The notes under the pieces: generated by a model
What the model saw: the letters and a program-made list of their open reading frames with translations, nothing else
What the model was told of the DNA's origin: nothing
The model's database searches: none
In this document: positions 16,082 to 23,812 of the stretch, in pieces
Layout of the letters: every line of letters starts with the position of its first letter
Numbering within the stretch: the first letter of the stretch is position 1
NCBI GenBank assembly: GCA_000817105.1
Contig: JUEP01000022.1
Location: 1 to 34,495, forward strand
Source of the DNA: a marine actinobacterium MedAcidi-G3
GTDB taxonomy: Bacteria > Actinomycetota > Acidimicrobiia > Acidimicrobiales > Poriferisodalaceae
DNA: 34,495 nt
Reading direction: 5' to 3'
Translations under genes and position numbers: made by a program

Positions 16082-17670
16082 TGTCTGCTCGACAAGGCCT
16101 CGTACTCGAAGTTGACAGGACCACTCCCCCAATTGTTTTCCATCACGGAGAAGGCTTCCGGTTTGAAAGGCTGCCTTCAGGCAGTCGCGTTGTATACCCC
16201 AACGAGCCAATCGAACCAATAGAGGATGTAGACAGCGCCATACGTCACGCCTTAGACAACCCCCTCGGCGATTCTCCTCCTCTTGCAGCCTTACTTACCA
16301 AGGGAATGAAACTCACTATCGCCTTTGACGACATCTCTCTACCACTACCTCAAATGCAGGCGCCCGACATTAGGGGTCGAATTATCGAACAGGTGCTTGA
16401 TACCGCCGCTAGCGCCGGAGTGGACGATGTCCACCTGATAGCTGCATTAGCTCTACACAGAAGAATGACCGAAGCAGAGTTACGTCACGCAGTAGGCGAC
16501 CGCGTTTACGATGCTTTCGCTCCCAGCGGTCAGCTATACAACTTTGATGCTGAGGACCCAGACGCCTTATCGCACCTTGGCGAAACAGACCACGGAGAAG
16601 AAGTCGTTATCTCCAAAAGAGCAGCAGAGTCTGATCTCATCATCTACGTCAACATCAACCTAGTCTCGATGGATGGAGGTCATAAGAGCGTCGCTACCGG
16701 CCTATCGGGTTATTCCGCAATTCGCCACCATCACAATGTCGAAACAATGCAGCGGTCCAAATCCTTCATGGACCAAGAGAACAGTGAACTGCACACCAAA
16801 AATTGGCGCCAAGGTCGCCTCATCAGAGATGCTGGCGTCAAGATTTTCCAAATCGAAACGACACTCAACAACGACACATTCCCGGCTCCCTGGGATTTTT
16901 TGCAAAAACGGGAGTGGGAAATGAATGCCAAAGAGCGAATGCTTTTACTGGGCACAAAAAAATTTCTCGACAAGGTTCCAAGAAAAACGGCACGATCTAT
17001 CTTCCAAAGCATTCGGGCCCCTTACGGATTGACCTCCATCCAAGCTGGCGAAGTAGAAGAAGTTCACAAAGTGACTACTGCCAACGTTTACAGGCAACAC
17101 CTCGTGAGAGTCGAGGGACAGACCGACATTCTCTCAATGGGACTCCCATACCTGGGCCCTTACAACGTGAACTCGATAATGAATCCCATTCTTGTGGCAT
17201 GCCTTGGATTGGGTTACTTATTTAATATGTACAAGGGCAAGCCCCTAGTCCGAGAAGGTGGTGTGGTAATCATGAGTCATCCCACCCCATGGGAATTCCA
17301 TCCCGTACATCATCCGAGTTACATCGATTTCTTCGAAGAAGTGCTCGCTGACACAACTGATCCCAAAACGATCGAACATAAGTACGAAAAACGCTACGCC
17401 GAAGATGAGTGGTACAGACATCTCTACCGCACCTCTTACGCTTACCACGGGGTGCATCCGTTTTACATGTGGTACTGGTGCTCACATGCTCTTCAACACG
17501 TCGGCCAAGTAATCATCGTAGGCGGAGATCAACGGGCCACAAAAAGGATGGGCTTTCGCTCCGCTAGTACTATGCGAGATGCCCTAGAGATCGCAACTGA
17601 CGTTGTTGGCAGCGACCCAACCCTTACCCATATACACAACCCACCAGTCCTCATGGCTGACGTCGTCTAG
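16081..17670 (+). CDS. LarA-like (DUF2088) protein, probably not a lactate racemase
   Basis: 529 aa, against about 420 for lactate racemase LarA. The N-terminal DUF2088 region is recognisable: AFDDISLPLPQM (LarA DD-x-T-R-P), IAALALHRRMTEAEL (LarA G-x-H-R-x-M-T) and GGHKSVATGLSGYSAIRHHH (LarA GGRKS...H). It keeps one early His, the Lys of the K-S motif and a late His. It lacks the Arg after the DD motif and the His of the P-H-x-x-A-G-F motif, so the nickel-pincer racemase chemistry is doubtful. Its place between an acyl-CoA reductase and an acyltransferase points to lipid metabolism. The ATG at 16081 has AGGAG 8 nt before it and overlaps the reductase stop (TGATG). Confidence 0.75.
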   Translation: MSARQGLVLEVDRTTPPIVFHHGEGFRFERLPSGSRVVYPNEPIEPIEDVDSAIRHALDNPLGDSPPLAALLTKGMKLTIAFDDISLPLPQMQAPDIRGRIIEQVLDTAASAGVDDVHLIAALALHRRMTEAELRHAVGDRVYDAFAPSGQLYNFDAEDPDALSHLGETDHGEEVVISKRAAESDLIIYVNINLVSMDGGHKSVATGLSGYSAIRHHHNVETMQRSKSFMDQENSELHTKNWRQGRLIRDAGVKIFQIETTLNNDTFPAPWDFLQKREWEMNAKERMLLLGTKKFLDKVPRKTARSIFQSIRAPYGLTSIQAGEVEEVHKVTTANVYRQHLVRVEGQTDILSMGLPYLGPYNVNSIMNPILVACLGLGYLFNMYKGKPLVREGGVVIMSHPTPWEFHPVHHPSYIDFFEEVLADTTDPKTIEHKYEKRYAEDEWYRHLYRTSYAYHGVHPFYMWYWCSHALQHVGQVIIVGGDQRATKRMGFRSASTMRDALEIATDVVGSDPTLTHIHNPPVLMADVV

Positions 17671-17684
17671 TTCGAGGAACGAAA

Positions 17685-18644
17685 ATGACGGACCCGAATC
17701 GCAGAAAGCCAATCAGTCACTTGACTGATCGAAGAAGCAAAGCTTCAATTTCTCGCGTAGTTCGGAAAGTAGAATTTCCCTTAACGGCAGCCGAAACACC
17801 GGATGGACAAATTCCTCTGCCCTCTAATACCGGTGGGAACTATGAGACAGATTGGGCGCGCAGATACGCCTCAAGACTCACAAGACGAATAGCTCTTTCC
17901 ACTATCGGAAAGGGGCTCATCGGCTATTACGCAAACCCAACTATTAGGGGTCTCGATCGCCTTCATGATCTCGATGGACCCGCAATTTTTGCCGCAAACC
18001 ATCAAAGTCATGCGGACACATTGTTGATGTTGACCTCCATGCCTCCACCTTGGAAGCACAAGGCCTTTGTAGGAGCTGCCGCCGACTATTTCTTCGGCAA
18101 CCGCACGACCGCAACGATCTCTGCCTTGTTCATAGGAGCAATACCCATAGAACGCACTTCTATCAACCGAAACACAATCGAAAAAGCAGTAGATCTCCTT
18201 CGATCTGGCTGGAGCATGGTGATCTACCCAGAAGGTGGAAGATCGCCTGATGGATGGGGTCAAGAATTTCGGCCTGGAGCCGCTTTCCTTGCCAAACAAG
18301 CAGGGGTGCCAGTGGTTCCTGTCCACATTCGAGGAACGTTCGACATTCTACAAAAAGGCCGCAACTGGCCGAAACGGTCCAAAGCAACAGTCAATTTTGG
18401 AAGACCATTAGAATTTGCCGACGAAGATAACAATCGACGATTCACTAAGAAACTTCAATCGGCAGTGGAATCGCTTGCCGACGAAACCGCTACCGGCAAC
18501 TGGTTCGCTGCTCGACAACGATCTCACTCTGACGAAAGTCCAGGAATTCAAGGACCAGATGGTGCTCCATGGCGTCGCCGTTGGGCGTTGAGCGATAACG
18601 ACAAAGAGGGCAACGACGATAACCGTCGTTGGCCATACGTCTAA
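17685..18644 (+). CDS. 1-acylglycerol-3-phosphate acyltransferase-like protein (PlsC family)
   Basis: 319 aa. The catalytic H-x4-D motif is NHQSHAD at 105-111, the glycerol-phosphate-binding motif YPEGGRS is at 181-187, and VPVVPVHIRG follows as the fourth block. These enzymes place an acyl chain on lysophosphatidate or a related alcohol at the membrane. About 95 residues before the domain are hydrophilic, with no signal peptide. The last 50 residues are charged and low in complexity, ending in a D/N/R-rich tail. AGGA lies 6 nt before the ATG, 14 nt after the DUF2088 gene, so it closes the TetR-controlled operon. An acceptor derived from the upstream reductase's fatty alcohol is possible but unproven. 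Confidence 0.88.
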   Translation: MTDPNRRKPISHLTDRRSKASISRVVRKVEFPLTAAETPDGQIPLPSNTGGNYETDWARRYASRLTRRIALSTIGKGLIGYYANPTIRGLDRLHDLDGPAIFAANHQSHADTLLMLTSMPPPWKHKAFVGAAADYFFGNRTTATISALFIGAIPIERTSINRNTIEKAVDLLRSGWSMVIYPEGGRSPDGWGQEFRPGAAFLAKQAGVPVVPVHIRGTFDILQKGRNWPKRSKATVNFGRPLEFADEDNNRRFTKKLQSAVESLADETATGNWFAARQRSHSDESPGIQGPDGAPWRRRWALSDNDKEGNDDNRRWPYV

Positions 18645-18659
18645 ACTTGGTCCCCAAGT
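18645..18659 (+). terminator. Short hairpin after the acyltransferase gene
   Basis: ACTTGG and CCAAGT pair perfectly around a 3-nt loop right after the stop codon. A second 7-bp hairpin lies inside the coding end (18612-18630). No T-run follows, so it is at best a weak terminator. Confidence 0.3.
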
Positions 18660-18729
18660 GGCGAAATGCCCTAAAAGGCGTATCTTCTTTAGAGCACTCA
18701 TCGGCACGAATATAAAAGAGGGAACTTAA

Positions 18730-21009
18730 ATGCCAGTAGCCGCGAACACCCCTATAGAGCTGATAGCGAAGGTCTACGCCAATCTTGCCGACAGCACTGC
18801 AATGGGACGCGAAAAGTTAGGGCGGTCCCTCACGCTGGCGGAAAAAGTCCTGATTAACCACTTGGCATCAGAAGACCAAGAGCTAGAGCGAGGCATCAGC
18901 TACGTCGACCTGAATCCTGACCGAGTGGCTATGCAAGACGCAACGGCACAGATGGCTTGGCTTCAATTTATGACTGCTGGCCTACCCGAGGTAGCGGTAC
19001 CAACCACCACTCATTGCGACCACCTCATACAAGCCAGAGACGACGGCAAAACTGATCTTTTGGCTGCTAGCGAAAATAACGAAGAGGTCTACGACTTCTT
19101 AGAAAGCGTCTGCGCGAAGTATGGCGCAGGATTTTGGATGCCTGGTAGCGGCATAATCCACCAGGTCGTTCTTGAGCAATACGCTTTTCCGGGTGGAATG
19201 ATGATTGGCACCGATAGCCACACCCCTAACGCCGGTGGACTCGGAATGATTGCTGTCGGAGTCGGAGGAGCCGATGCGGTCGATGTTATGACTGGCTTCG
19301 CCTGGAACGTCCGTTGGCCCAAAGCAATCGGCGTGCACCTCACGGGACAATTATCAGGCTGGAGCGCCCCCAAAGACATCATCTTGAAAGTAGCTGAAGT
19401 TCTCACCGTCAAAGGCGGGACTGGCGCAATCGTCGAATACTTCGGTCCTGGGGCAGAATCATTGAGTTGCACAGGTAAAGCGACCATCTGCAACATGGGT
19501 GCCGAAATCGGTGCGACAACTTCACTCTTTGGGTATGACGAAGCAATGAGTCGTTACCTGAAATCAACCGGACGCGAAGATGTTGCTGATCTAGCAAACA
19601 GTGTCGCAGAACACCTTCGAGTCGACGACGAAGTAATTGCCAATCCAGAGAGTTACTACGACCAAGTGATCGAAATCGACCTATCGACTCTCAGCCCCCA
19701 TATCAATGGACCTCACACACCTGACCTGGCCCGAGAAGTCGCCGAATTGGGGGCGGAAGCTGAAGCCAACGGCTGGCCTTCCAGCATTAGCGCCGCTCTA
19801 ATAGGTTCGTGTACTAATTCAAGCTACGAGGACATCACAAGGGCGGCCAGCATCGCACGAGAGGCTGCAGCTAACGGAATTACAGCTAAAACGAAGCTCC
19901 TCATAACTCCGGGCTCAGAGCAGGTAAGAGCCACTATCCAAAGAGACGGTCTCTTAGCGGACTTCGAAGCATTGGGAGCGACTGTTCTGGCTAACGCGTG
20001 TGGCCCATGCATTGGTCAATGGGATAGAAGCGCAGAAGATGGTCACGTCGCTGGCGAACCCAATGTCATAGTCACTTCCTATAACCGGAATTTCCCAAAG
20101 CGAAACGATGGTGATCCAGCGACATTGGCTTTCGTAACTTCACCTGAAACCGTGATGGCATTAGCTCTCGCTGGGACAATCGACTTCGACCCATTGACCG
20201 ACACTTTAAAAAATGACGACGGAGAAGAGTTTTCGCTGTCTGTGCCCATCGGAATTGAGCTACCACCTGAGGGCTTCGATCCGGGACAAAATACTTTCGT
20301 TGCACCACCAGCAGATGGCTCCCACATTGAAGTACGTGTTTCCGAAACATCTGACCGCCTTCAACTACTAGAACCCTTCGAAGCTTGGGACGGAAACGAT
20401 TACGAAAACCTCCCAATTCTTGTTAAAGCCCAAGGAAAATTTACGACTGATCACATCTCTATGGCTGGCCCTTGGCTGAAGTATCGAGGCCACCTCCAAA
20501 ACATTTCAGGAAACCTTTACTTGGGAGCAGTAAACGCCTTCGACGGTTATGAAGTTGGCTACGGCAAGAACCAGCTCACCAACGCAACTCAAACCTTTCC
20601 AGACATAGCCCGCAGTTACCATGAGGCAAACCAAGGATGGGTAGTTATCGGGGACGAGAATATGGGCGAAGGTTCAAGCCGTGAACATGCCGCCATGGAA
20701 CCACGATTTCGGGGAGGATTAGTAGCGATTGCCCGTTCATTCGCAAGAATTCATGAAACAAACTTGAAGAAACAAGGCATGCTTCCGCTGACATTCGCAG
20801 ATCCGGCAGCCTACGACCGAATCGGCGAAGATGACCGCATCGCTGTGCGCTCTTTAGATCAACTATCGCCCGGACAGCAAGTAGAGGTCGAAGTAACTAC
20901 CGATCAAAACAGTACTTGGACATTTCTCGCCAACCATACCTTCAGTCCCGAGCAAATCGAATGGTTTAAAGCTGGCTCCGCCCTGAACATCATCCGAGCC
21001 TCGGTCTAG
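18730..21009 (+). CDS. acn: Aconitate hydratase, mitochondrial-type length
   Basis: 759 aa. It interconverts citrate and isocitrate in the TCA cycle with a [4Fe-4S] cluster. The three cluster Cys are in [12 protein letters not shown] and [12 protein letters not shown]. The active-site regions [25 protein letters not shown] and the C-terminal swivel-domain [14 protein letters not shown] are intact. Length and the '[10 protein letters not shown]' style middle fit the mitochondrial aconitase group (about 750-780 aa), whereas most actinobacteria carry the roughly 900-aa AcnA/IRP type. AGGGA precedes the ATG by 6 nt. The gene is followed by a small-RNA region on the other strand whose terminator hairpin lies about 50 nt past its stop. 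Confidence 0.95.
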   Translation: MPVAANTPIELIAKVYANLADSTAMGREKLGRSLTLAEKVLINHLASEDQELERGISYVDLNPDRVAMQDATAQMAWLQFMTAGLPEVAVPTTTHCDHLIQARDDGKTDLLAASENNEEVYDFLESVCAKYGAGFWMPGSGIIHQVVLEQYAFPGGMMIGTDSHTPNAGGLGMIAVGVGGADAVDVMTGFAWNVRWPKAIGVHLTGQLSGWSAPKDIILKVAEVLTVKGGTGAIVEYFGPGAESLSCTGKATICNMGAEIGATTSLFGYDEAMSRYLKSTGREDVADLANSVAEHLRVDDEVIANPESYYDQVIEIDLSTLSPHINGPHTPDLAREVAELGAEAEANGWPSSISAALIGSCTNSSYEDITRAASIAREAAANGITAKTKLLITPGSEQVRATIQRDGLLADFEALGATVLANACGPCIGQWDRSAEDGHVAGEPNVIVTSYNRNFPKRNDGDPATLAFVTSPETVMALALAGTIDFDPLTDTLKNDDGEEFSLSVPIGIELPPEGFDPGQNTFVAPPADGSHIEVRVSETSDRLQLLEPFEAWDGNDYENLPILVKAQGKFTTDHISMAGPWLKYRGHLQNISGNLYLGAVNAFDGYEVGYGKNQLTNATQTFPDIARSYHEANQGWVVIGDENMGEGSSREHAAMEPRFRGGLVAIARSFARIHETNLKKQGMLPLTFADPAAYDRIGEDDRIAVRSLDQLSPGQQVEVEVTTDQNSTWTFLANHTFSPEQIEWFKAGSALNIIRASV

Positions 21010-21052
21010 ATAATTTCCAACTACCGCCTACAGATTCACCCCAACTTGCCCG

Positions 21053-21202
21053 AAAATTAGGAAACCGGCCCGGGGGGCGGGCCGGTTTCAAGAGCCGTTA
21101 GGAGGAAGGGGTGCTCCGCCTCGGCTAACCGCTTAGGTGGGGGGCACCTATTGGCGGTCGTAATTGTCGAGCGACTTGGGGGAAGTCGTTCAATCTCGAC
21201 AA
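21053..21202 (-). ncRNA. 6C-type small RNA with an extra 5' C-loop hairpin
   Basis: On the minus strand three hairpins in a row carry C-rich loops. The first has an outer 8-bp stem TTGTCGAG/CTCGACAA and an inner stem CGACTT-CCCCC-AAGTCG (plus positions 21164-21202). The second is AGGT-GCCCCCC-ACCT (21135-21149). The third is GAAACCGGCCC-GCCCCCC-GGGCCGGTTTC (21061-21089), followed by TAATTTT. Two hairpins with loops of six C, the second acting as terminator, define the actinobacterial 6C RNA family. The first hairpin looks like an addition. A linker reading CCTTCCTCC could pair with ribosome sites. A minus-strand promoter ends 5 nt before the first hairpin. The 5' end is inferred, the 6C core is well supported. 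Confidence 0.78.
21061..21089 (-). terminator. Terminator hairpin of the small RNA
   Basis: A perfect 11-bp GC-rich stem (21061-21071 with 21079-21089) around a 7-nt loop. On the minus strand it is followed by CTAATTTT, as expected for an intrinsic terminator. On the plus strand no T-run follows, though it may still help end the acn message. Confidence 0.75.
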
Positions 21203-21207
21203 GAATT

Positions 21208-21236
21208 ACTTTAGTTACCCATGGGTCATTCATCAA
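21208..21236 (-). promoter_or_regulatory. Minus-strand promoter for the small RNA
   Basis: On the minus strand TTGATG (plus 21231-21236) and TAAAGT (plus 21208-21213) are separated by exactly 17 bp. The start would fall at about 21201-21203, the first bases of the first hairpin. The spacer contains the 10-bp palindrome ACCCATGGGT (21217-21226), a possible regulator site. Confidence 0.6.
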
Positions 21237-21245
21237 GCCGAACTT

Positions 21246-21264
21246 ATAGATAGTTTTGATCTAT
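21246..21264. promoter_or_regulatory. Dyad upstream of lysR, candidate LysR site
   Basis: ATAGAT and ATCTAT flank a 7-bp centre, giving a dyad compatible with the T-N11-A rule of LysR-type sites. It lies 28 bp before the lysR ATG and about 10 bp upstream of the -35 box of the divergent small RNA, so one bound protein could affect both. Confidence 0.4.
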
Positions 21265-21292
21265 TACACAGATGGAGAGGTAGTGTGGGTTT

Positions 21293-22210
21293 ATGGAATT
21301 GAAACAACTAGACGCCCTAGCAGCGGTAGCTGAACATGGCCGATTCTCTGCCGCAGCTCGTGCCCTGGATACCGTTCAGTCGAATATCTCGACTCACATA
21401 GCTCGACTCGAAGATGACCTCGGAGCAATACTTGTCGACAGAAGCGCCGGCGAGTTAACTCCCGAAGGCCAAGCAGTGTTAACACGAGCTAGGCGCATCA
21501 ACACTGAGCTAGCAGCACTTCGAGATGACGTGACGTCAATGACCTCACGAGTCAGTGGACAAGTAAGGATTGGCATTATCGGCACAACCGGACGTTGGCT
21601 CTTGCCGCCTCTACTAGACGAACTAGGCCGCAGCTTCCCAGACGTCATTGCTACTGTCATCGATTCAACCACGACTGCGTTAGTACCGCTACTCGAACAC
21701 GGTGACCTTGATCTGACAGTCATCAACACTCCCCTTCACCATGACGAATTATTTACTACCCCTCTCTTCGAAGAGCAGCTGGTCGTCATAGCACCAGACG
21801 GACATTCGCTCGCCAGCGAAGGAGACAGACCAATACACATCGGCGAACTCGCCGAACACAACTTATTGTTGAGCCCTCCAGGTTCGAATCTCCGGGTGTT
21901 GATTGATGATAAGGCCCGTCAAGAAAACGTTGAACTACGCACTATCGCCGAACTTGACGGCATACGCCTAGCCGCAACAATGGCCTTCCAAGGTTACGCC
22001 CCAGCAATAGTGCCAGTAACCGCCATACCGTCGTGGATCGGCCGTGGCGGATGGGCTGTTCTAACACTCCAAGACATGCCTCGACGTCGCGTCGGACTGG
22101 CTATTCGCCGTCGCGGCATGCTTTCGGCCCCGGCATCGGCAACCAGAGATGTCCTCAAACAAATTGTCCGAGACCGAGCACCAAGTATCGAAGGTTTAAC
22201 CGCTCTCTGA
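21293..22210 (+). CDS. LysR-family transcriptional regulator
   Basis: 305 aa, typical length. The winged helix-turn-helix fills residues 1-60 (LKQLDALAAVAEHGRFSAAARAL, then TVQSNISTHIARLEDDLGAILVDR). The co-inducer domain follows from about 90 (VRIGIIGTTGRWLLPPLLDEL) with two Rossmann-like halves. The effector cannot be read. The ATG has only a distant AGAGG. The gene is divergent from the small RNA on the minus strand and lies 57 nt before the carboxyltransferase gene on the same strand. Classical LysR logic makes the divergent small RNA a possible target, and carboxyltransferase or citrate synthase others. Confidence 0.92.
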   Translation: MELKQLDALAAVAEHGRFSAAARALDTVQSNISTHIARLEDDLGAILVDRSAGELTPEGQAVLTRARRINTELAALRDDVTSMTSRVSGQVRIGIIGTTGRWLLPPLLDELGRSFPDVIATVIDSTTTALVPLLEHGDLDLTVINTPLHHDELFTTPLFEEQLVVIAPDGHSLASEGDRPIHIGELAEHNLLLSPPGSNLRVLIDDKARQENVELRTIAELDGIRLAATMAFQGYAPAIVPVTAIPSWIGRGGWAVLTLQDMPRRRVGLAIRRRGMLSAPASATRDVLKQIVRDRAPSIEGLTAL

Positions 22211-22253
22211 TCGCGTTTGTCAATAACAGCACTACTGATGCACTCAACTGGCC

Positions 22254-22259
22254 TACGCT
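22254..22259 (+). promoter_or_regulatory. Putative -10 box before the carboxyltransferase gene
   Basis: TACGCT fits TAnnnT and ends 7 nt before the GTG at 22267. A related stretch, CTACGCTCAG, also stands just before the acyl-CoA dehydrogenase start (TACGCT at 26141-26146). No ribosome site is present in either case. Confidence 0.4.
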
Positions 22260-22266
22260 CAGTCGT

Positions 22267-23616
22267 GTGACAACTCCGAGCACGCTTCAGATACGTCAAG
22301 GCACCCCGGCTCACGCCATTGCTGGCGTACACGACCTTGACGGTCGCTCGGTCATGCTCATCCGAGCAGAAGACCCCGAACACCGAGGGGCCCTCACACC
22401 AGAAGACGGCGATACCCTTACCGCTGCAGCGACTTTGGCATTGGAGAAGCACCTTCCAATAGTGCTCCTGCTCGCATCTTCAGGCGCCGACGCAAACTAC
22501 GGTGTGGCTGCCCTTGATGGATGGGGTCGGGCTGCACGGGTTCTCGCTAAAGCTTCTGGAGTAGTGCCCATTCTGGCAGGAGTGACAGGTCCAGCTGTCT
22601 CCGGAACTGCCCTACTCATAGGACTTGCCGACATCGTCGTCATGGCAGACGATGCATACGCCTTCGTAAGCGGACCCGTTCCTGTCCGCCAAATGACTGG
22701 CGTACAAGTTGATGTCCAAGAACTAGGCGGAGCTAACGTCCACTATCGAGAGACTGGAGCTGCAAGCATCGTCGTGCCTCATGACGATGTTTTGGCGACA
22801 ATCAGCGACATCCTGCGCTTCTTGCCCAATCACAATGAAAACGAACCGCCGTTCACTGTGACGTCAGACCCTGTTAATCGAAAGACCCCAGAAGCTGGAG
22901 AACTTCTACCCGACACGCCAACAGGCTCATATGACGTTCGAGATGTGATCAGCATCGTCGTCGATGACAATGACTTTTTAGAACTTCGCGGAGGTTGGGC
23001 CGCAAACCTCGTTACTGGATTCGGCACCATGGGTGGCCGACCTGTTGGGCTAGTCGCCAATCAACCTATGGCGATCGCCGGCACGCTCGACATTCCAGCT
23101 TCCCAAAAAGGCGCTCGGTTCGTCGCCATGTGTGACGCATTCAATTTGCCCATAATCACCTTGGTTGACACCCCAGGGTTCTACCCAGGCAAAGACCTCG
23201 AGTGGCGAGGAATGATCAGACACGGGGCCCAAATGGCGTTTGCCTACGCAAGAGCTACCGTCCCAAGAATCTCACTAGTACTCAGAAAATCATATGGCGG
23301 CGCTTTTATCGTTATGGATTCCAAAACAATGGGCAACGATGCCTACCTAGCTTGGCCAACAGCAGAAATAGCTGTTATGGGAGCCACCCAGGCAGCGCAA
23401 ATTCTGCAACGGGGCGAAACAGACGAAACAATCGCAACCTGGGTAGAAGAATACGAAGAGACTTATTTAAACCCGTATATCGGCGCTGAACGAGGCTTCG
23501 TAGATGCGGTAATTGACCCAGCCGACACTAGAAAAGAACTAACAGACCTTATTGACCTATTTAGTTCAAAGCGAGAGCAACTGCAGCAACGAAGGCATGA
23601 CAACTCGCCGCTTTGA
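22267..23616 (+). CDS. Acyl-CoA carboxylase carboxyltransferase (beta-subunit) family, shortened N-terminus
   Basis: 449 aa, against about 510-550 for acyl-CoA carboxylase beta subunits. The C-terminal half is canonical: LVDTPGFYPGKDLEWRGMIRHGAQ, then RKSYGGAFIVMDSKTMGND and AWPTAEIAVMGATQAAQIL. The N-terminal half lacks the opening A-R-E-R-I helix region. The usual D-S-G-G-A-R is SSGADANYG, and the oxyanion G-P-C-A-G-G-A is GPAVSGTA. QELGGANVHYRETGAAS is kept. It should carry out carboxyl transfer between biotin and an acyl-CoA, but with an unusual acyl site. No biotin carboxylase gene is in the window. Start chosen at GTG 22267 after a TACGCT box. The frame is open upstream inside lysR, but that part is not family-like. 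Confidence 0.85.
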   Translation: MTTPSTLQIRQGTPAHAIAGVHDLDGRSVMLIRAEDPEHRGALTPEDGDTLTAAATLALEKHLPIVLLLASSGADANYGVAALDGWGRAARVLAKASGVVPILAGVTGPAVSGTALLIGLADIVVMADDAYAFVSGPVPVRQMTGVQVDVQELGGANVHYRETGAASIVVPHDDVLATISDILRFLPNHNENEPPFTVTSDPVNRKTPEAGELLPDTPTGSYDVRDVISIVVDDNDFLELRGGWAANLVTGFGTMGGRPVGLVANQPMAIAGTLDIPASQKGARFVAMCDAFNLPIITLVDTPGFYPGKDLEWRGMIRHGAQMAFAYARATVPRISLVLRKSYGGAFIVMDSKTMGNDAYLAWPTAEIAVMGATQAAQILQRGETDETIATWVEEYEETYLNPYIGAERGFVDAVIDPADTRKELTDLIDLFSSKREQLQQRRHDNSPL

Positions 23617-23636
23617 GCCACTTGACGCATCAATAA

Positions 23637-23759
23637 ATGAACGATTCAAGTTACTCCTCGCAAAGATGGCAAAAAACTGACCCACTGAAAGAGGCGAAAC
23701 GTTCCAACTTGATGTACGGTCCGGGCGGGGTTTATCAAGCCGTGCAACGGCGCACCTGA
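23637..23759 (+). CDS. Possible 40-codon ORF downstream of the carboxyltransferase gene
   Basis: An ATG frame of 40 codons, with an in-frame TAA just before it, ends 54 nt before citrate synthase. It contains a Trp near residue 11 and ends GPGGVYQAVQRRT. The place after a carboxyltransferase and the W...GPG tail loosely recall small epsilon subunits of actinobacterial acyl-CoA carboxylases, but the match is weak and there is no clear ribosome site. It may simply be leader sequence. Confidence 0.2.
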   Translation: MNDSSYSSQRWQKTDPLKEAKRSNLMYGPGGVYQAVQRRT

Positions 23760-23812
23760 GGGCTTGACCCCTTTGCGGACAAATAAGACGTACAGAATGC
23801 AGAGGAATAAAC

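Noticed and set aside
16081-17670. Naming the DUF2088 protein lactate racemase (larA)
   Set aside because: Key residues of the nickel-pincer site appear missing and no larB, larC or larE gene is nearby.
21111-21128. Plus-strand GGAGGAAGG followed by a short GTG reading frame
   Set aside because: It encodes only five residues. The same bases are explained better as the CCTTCCTCC linker of the minus-strand small RNA.
21879-21898. GGTTCGAATC, resembling the T-arm of a tRNA
   Set aside because: It lies inside the conserved lysR reading frame, and no acceptor or anticodon stems can be drawn around it.
22033-22266. Upstream extension of the carboxyltransferase frame into lysR
   Set aside because: The added residues have no family character and overlap a clear lysR coding region, so the GTG at 22267 after a TAnnnT box is a better start.
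23671-23677. A AAA AAC slippery heptamer right before a TGA
   Set aside because: The -1 frame meets a stop after only a few codons, and the adjoining 40-codon frame would need a +1 shift, so programmed frameshifting is not supported.
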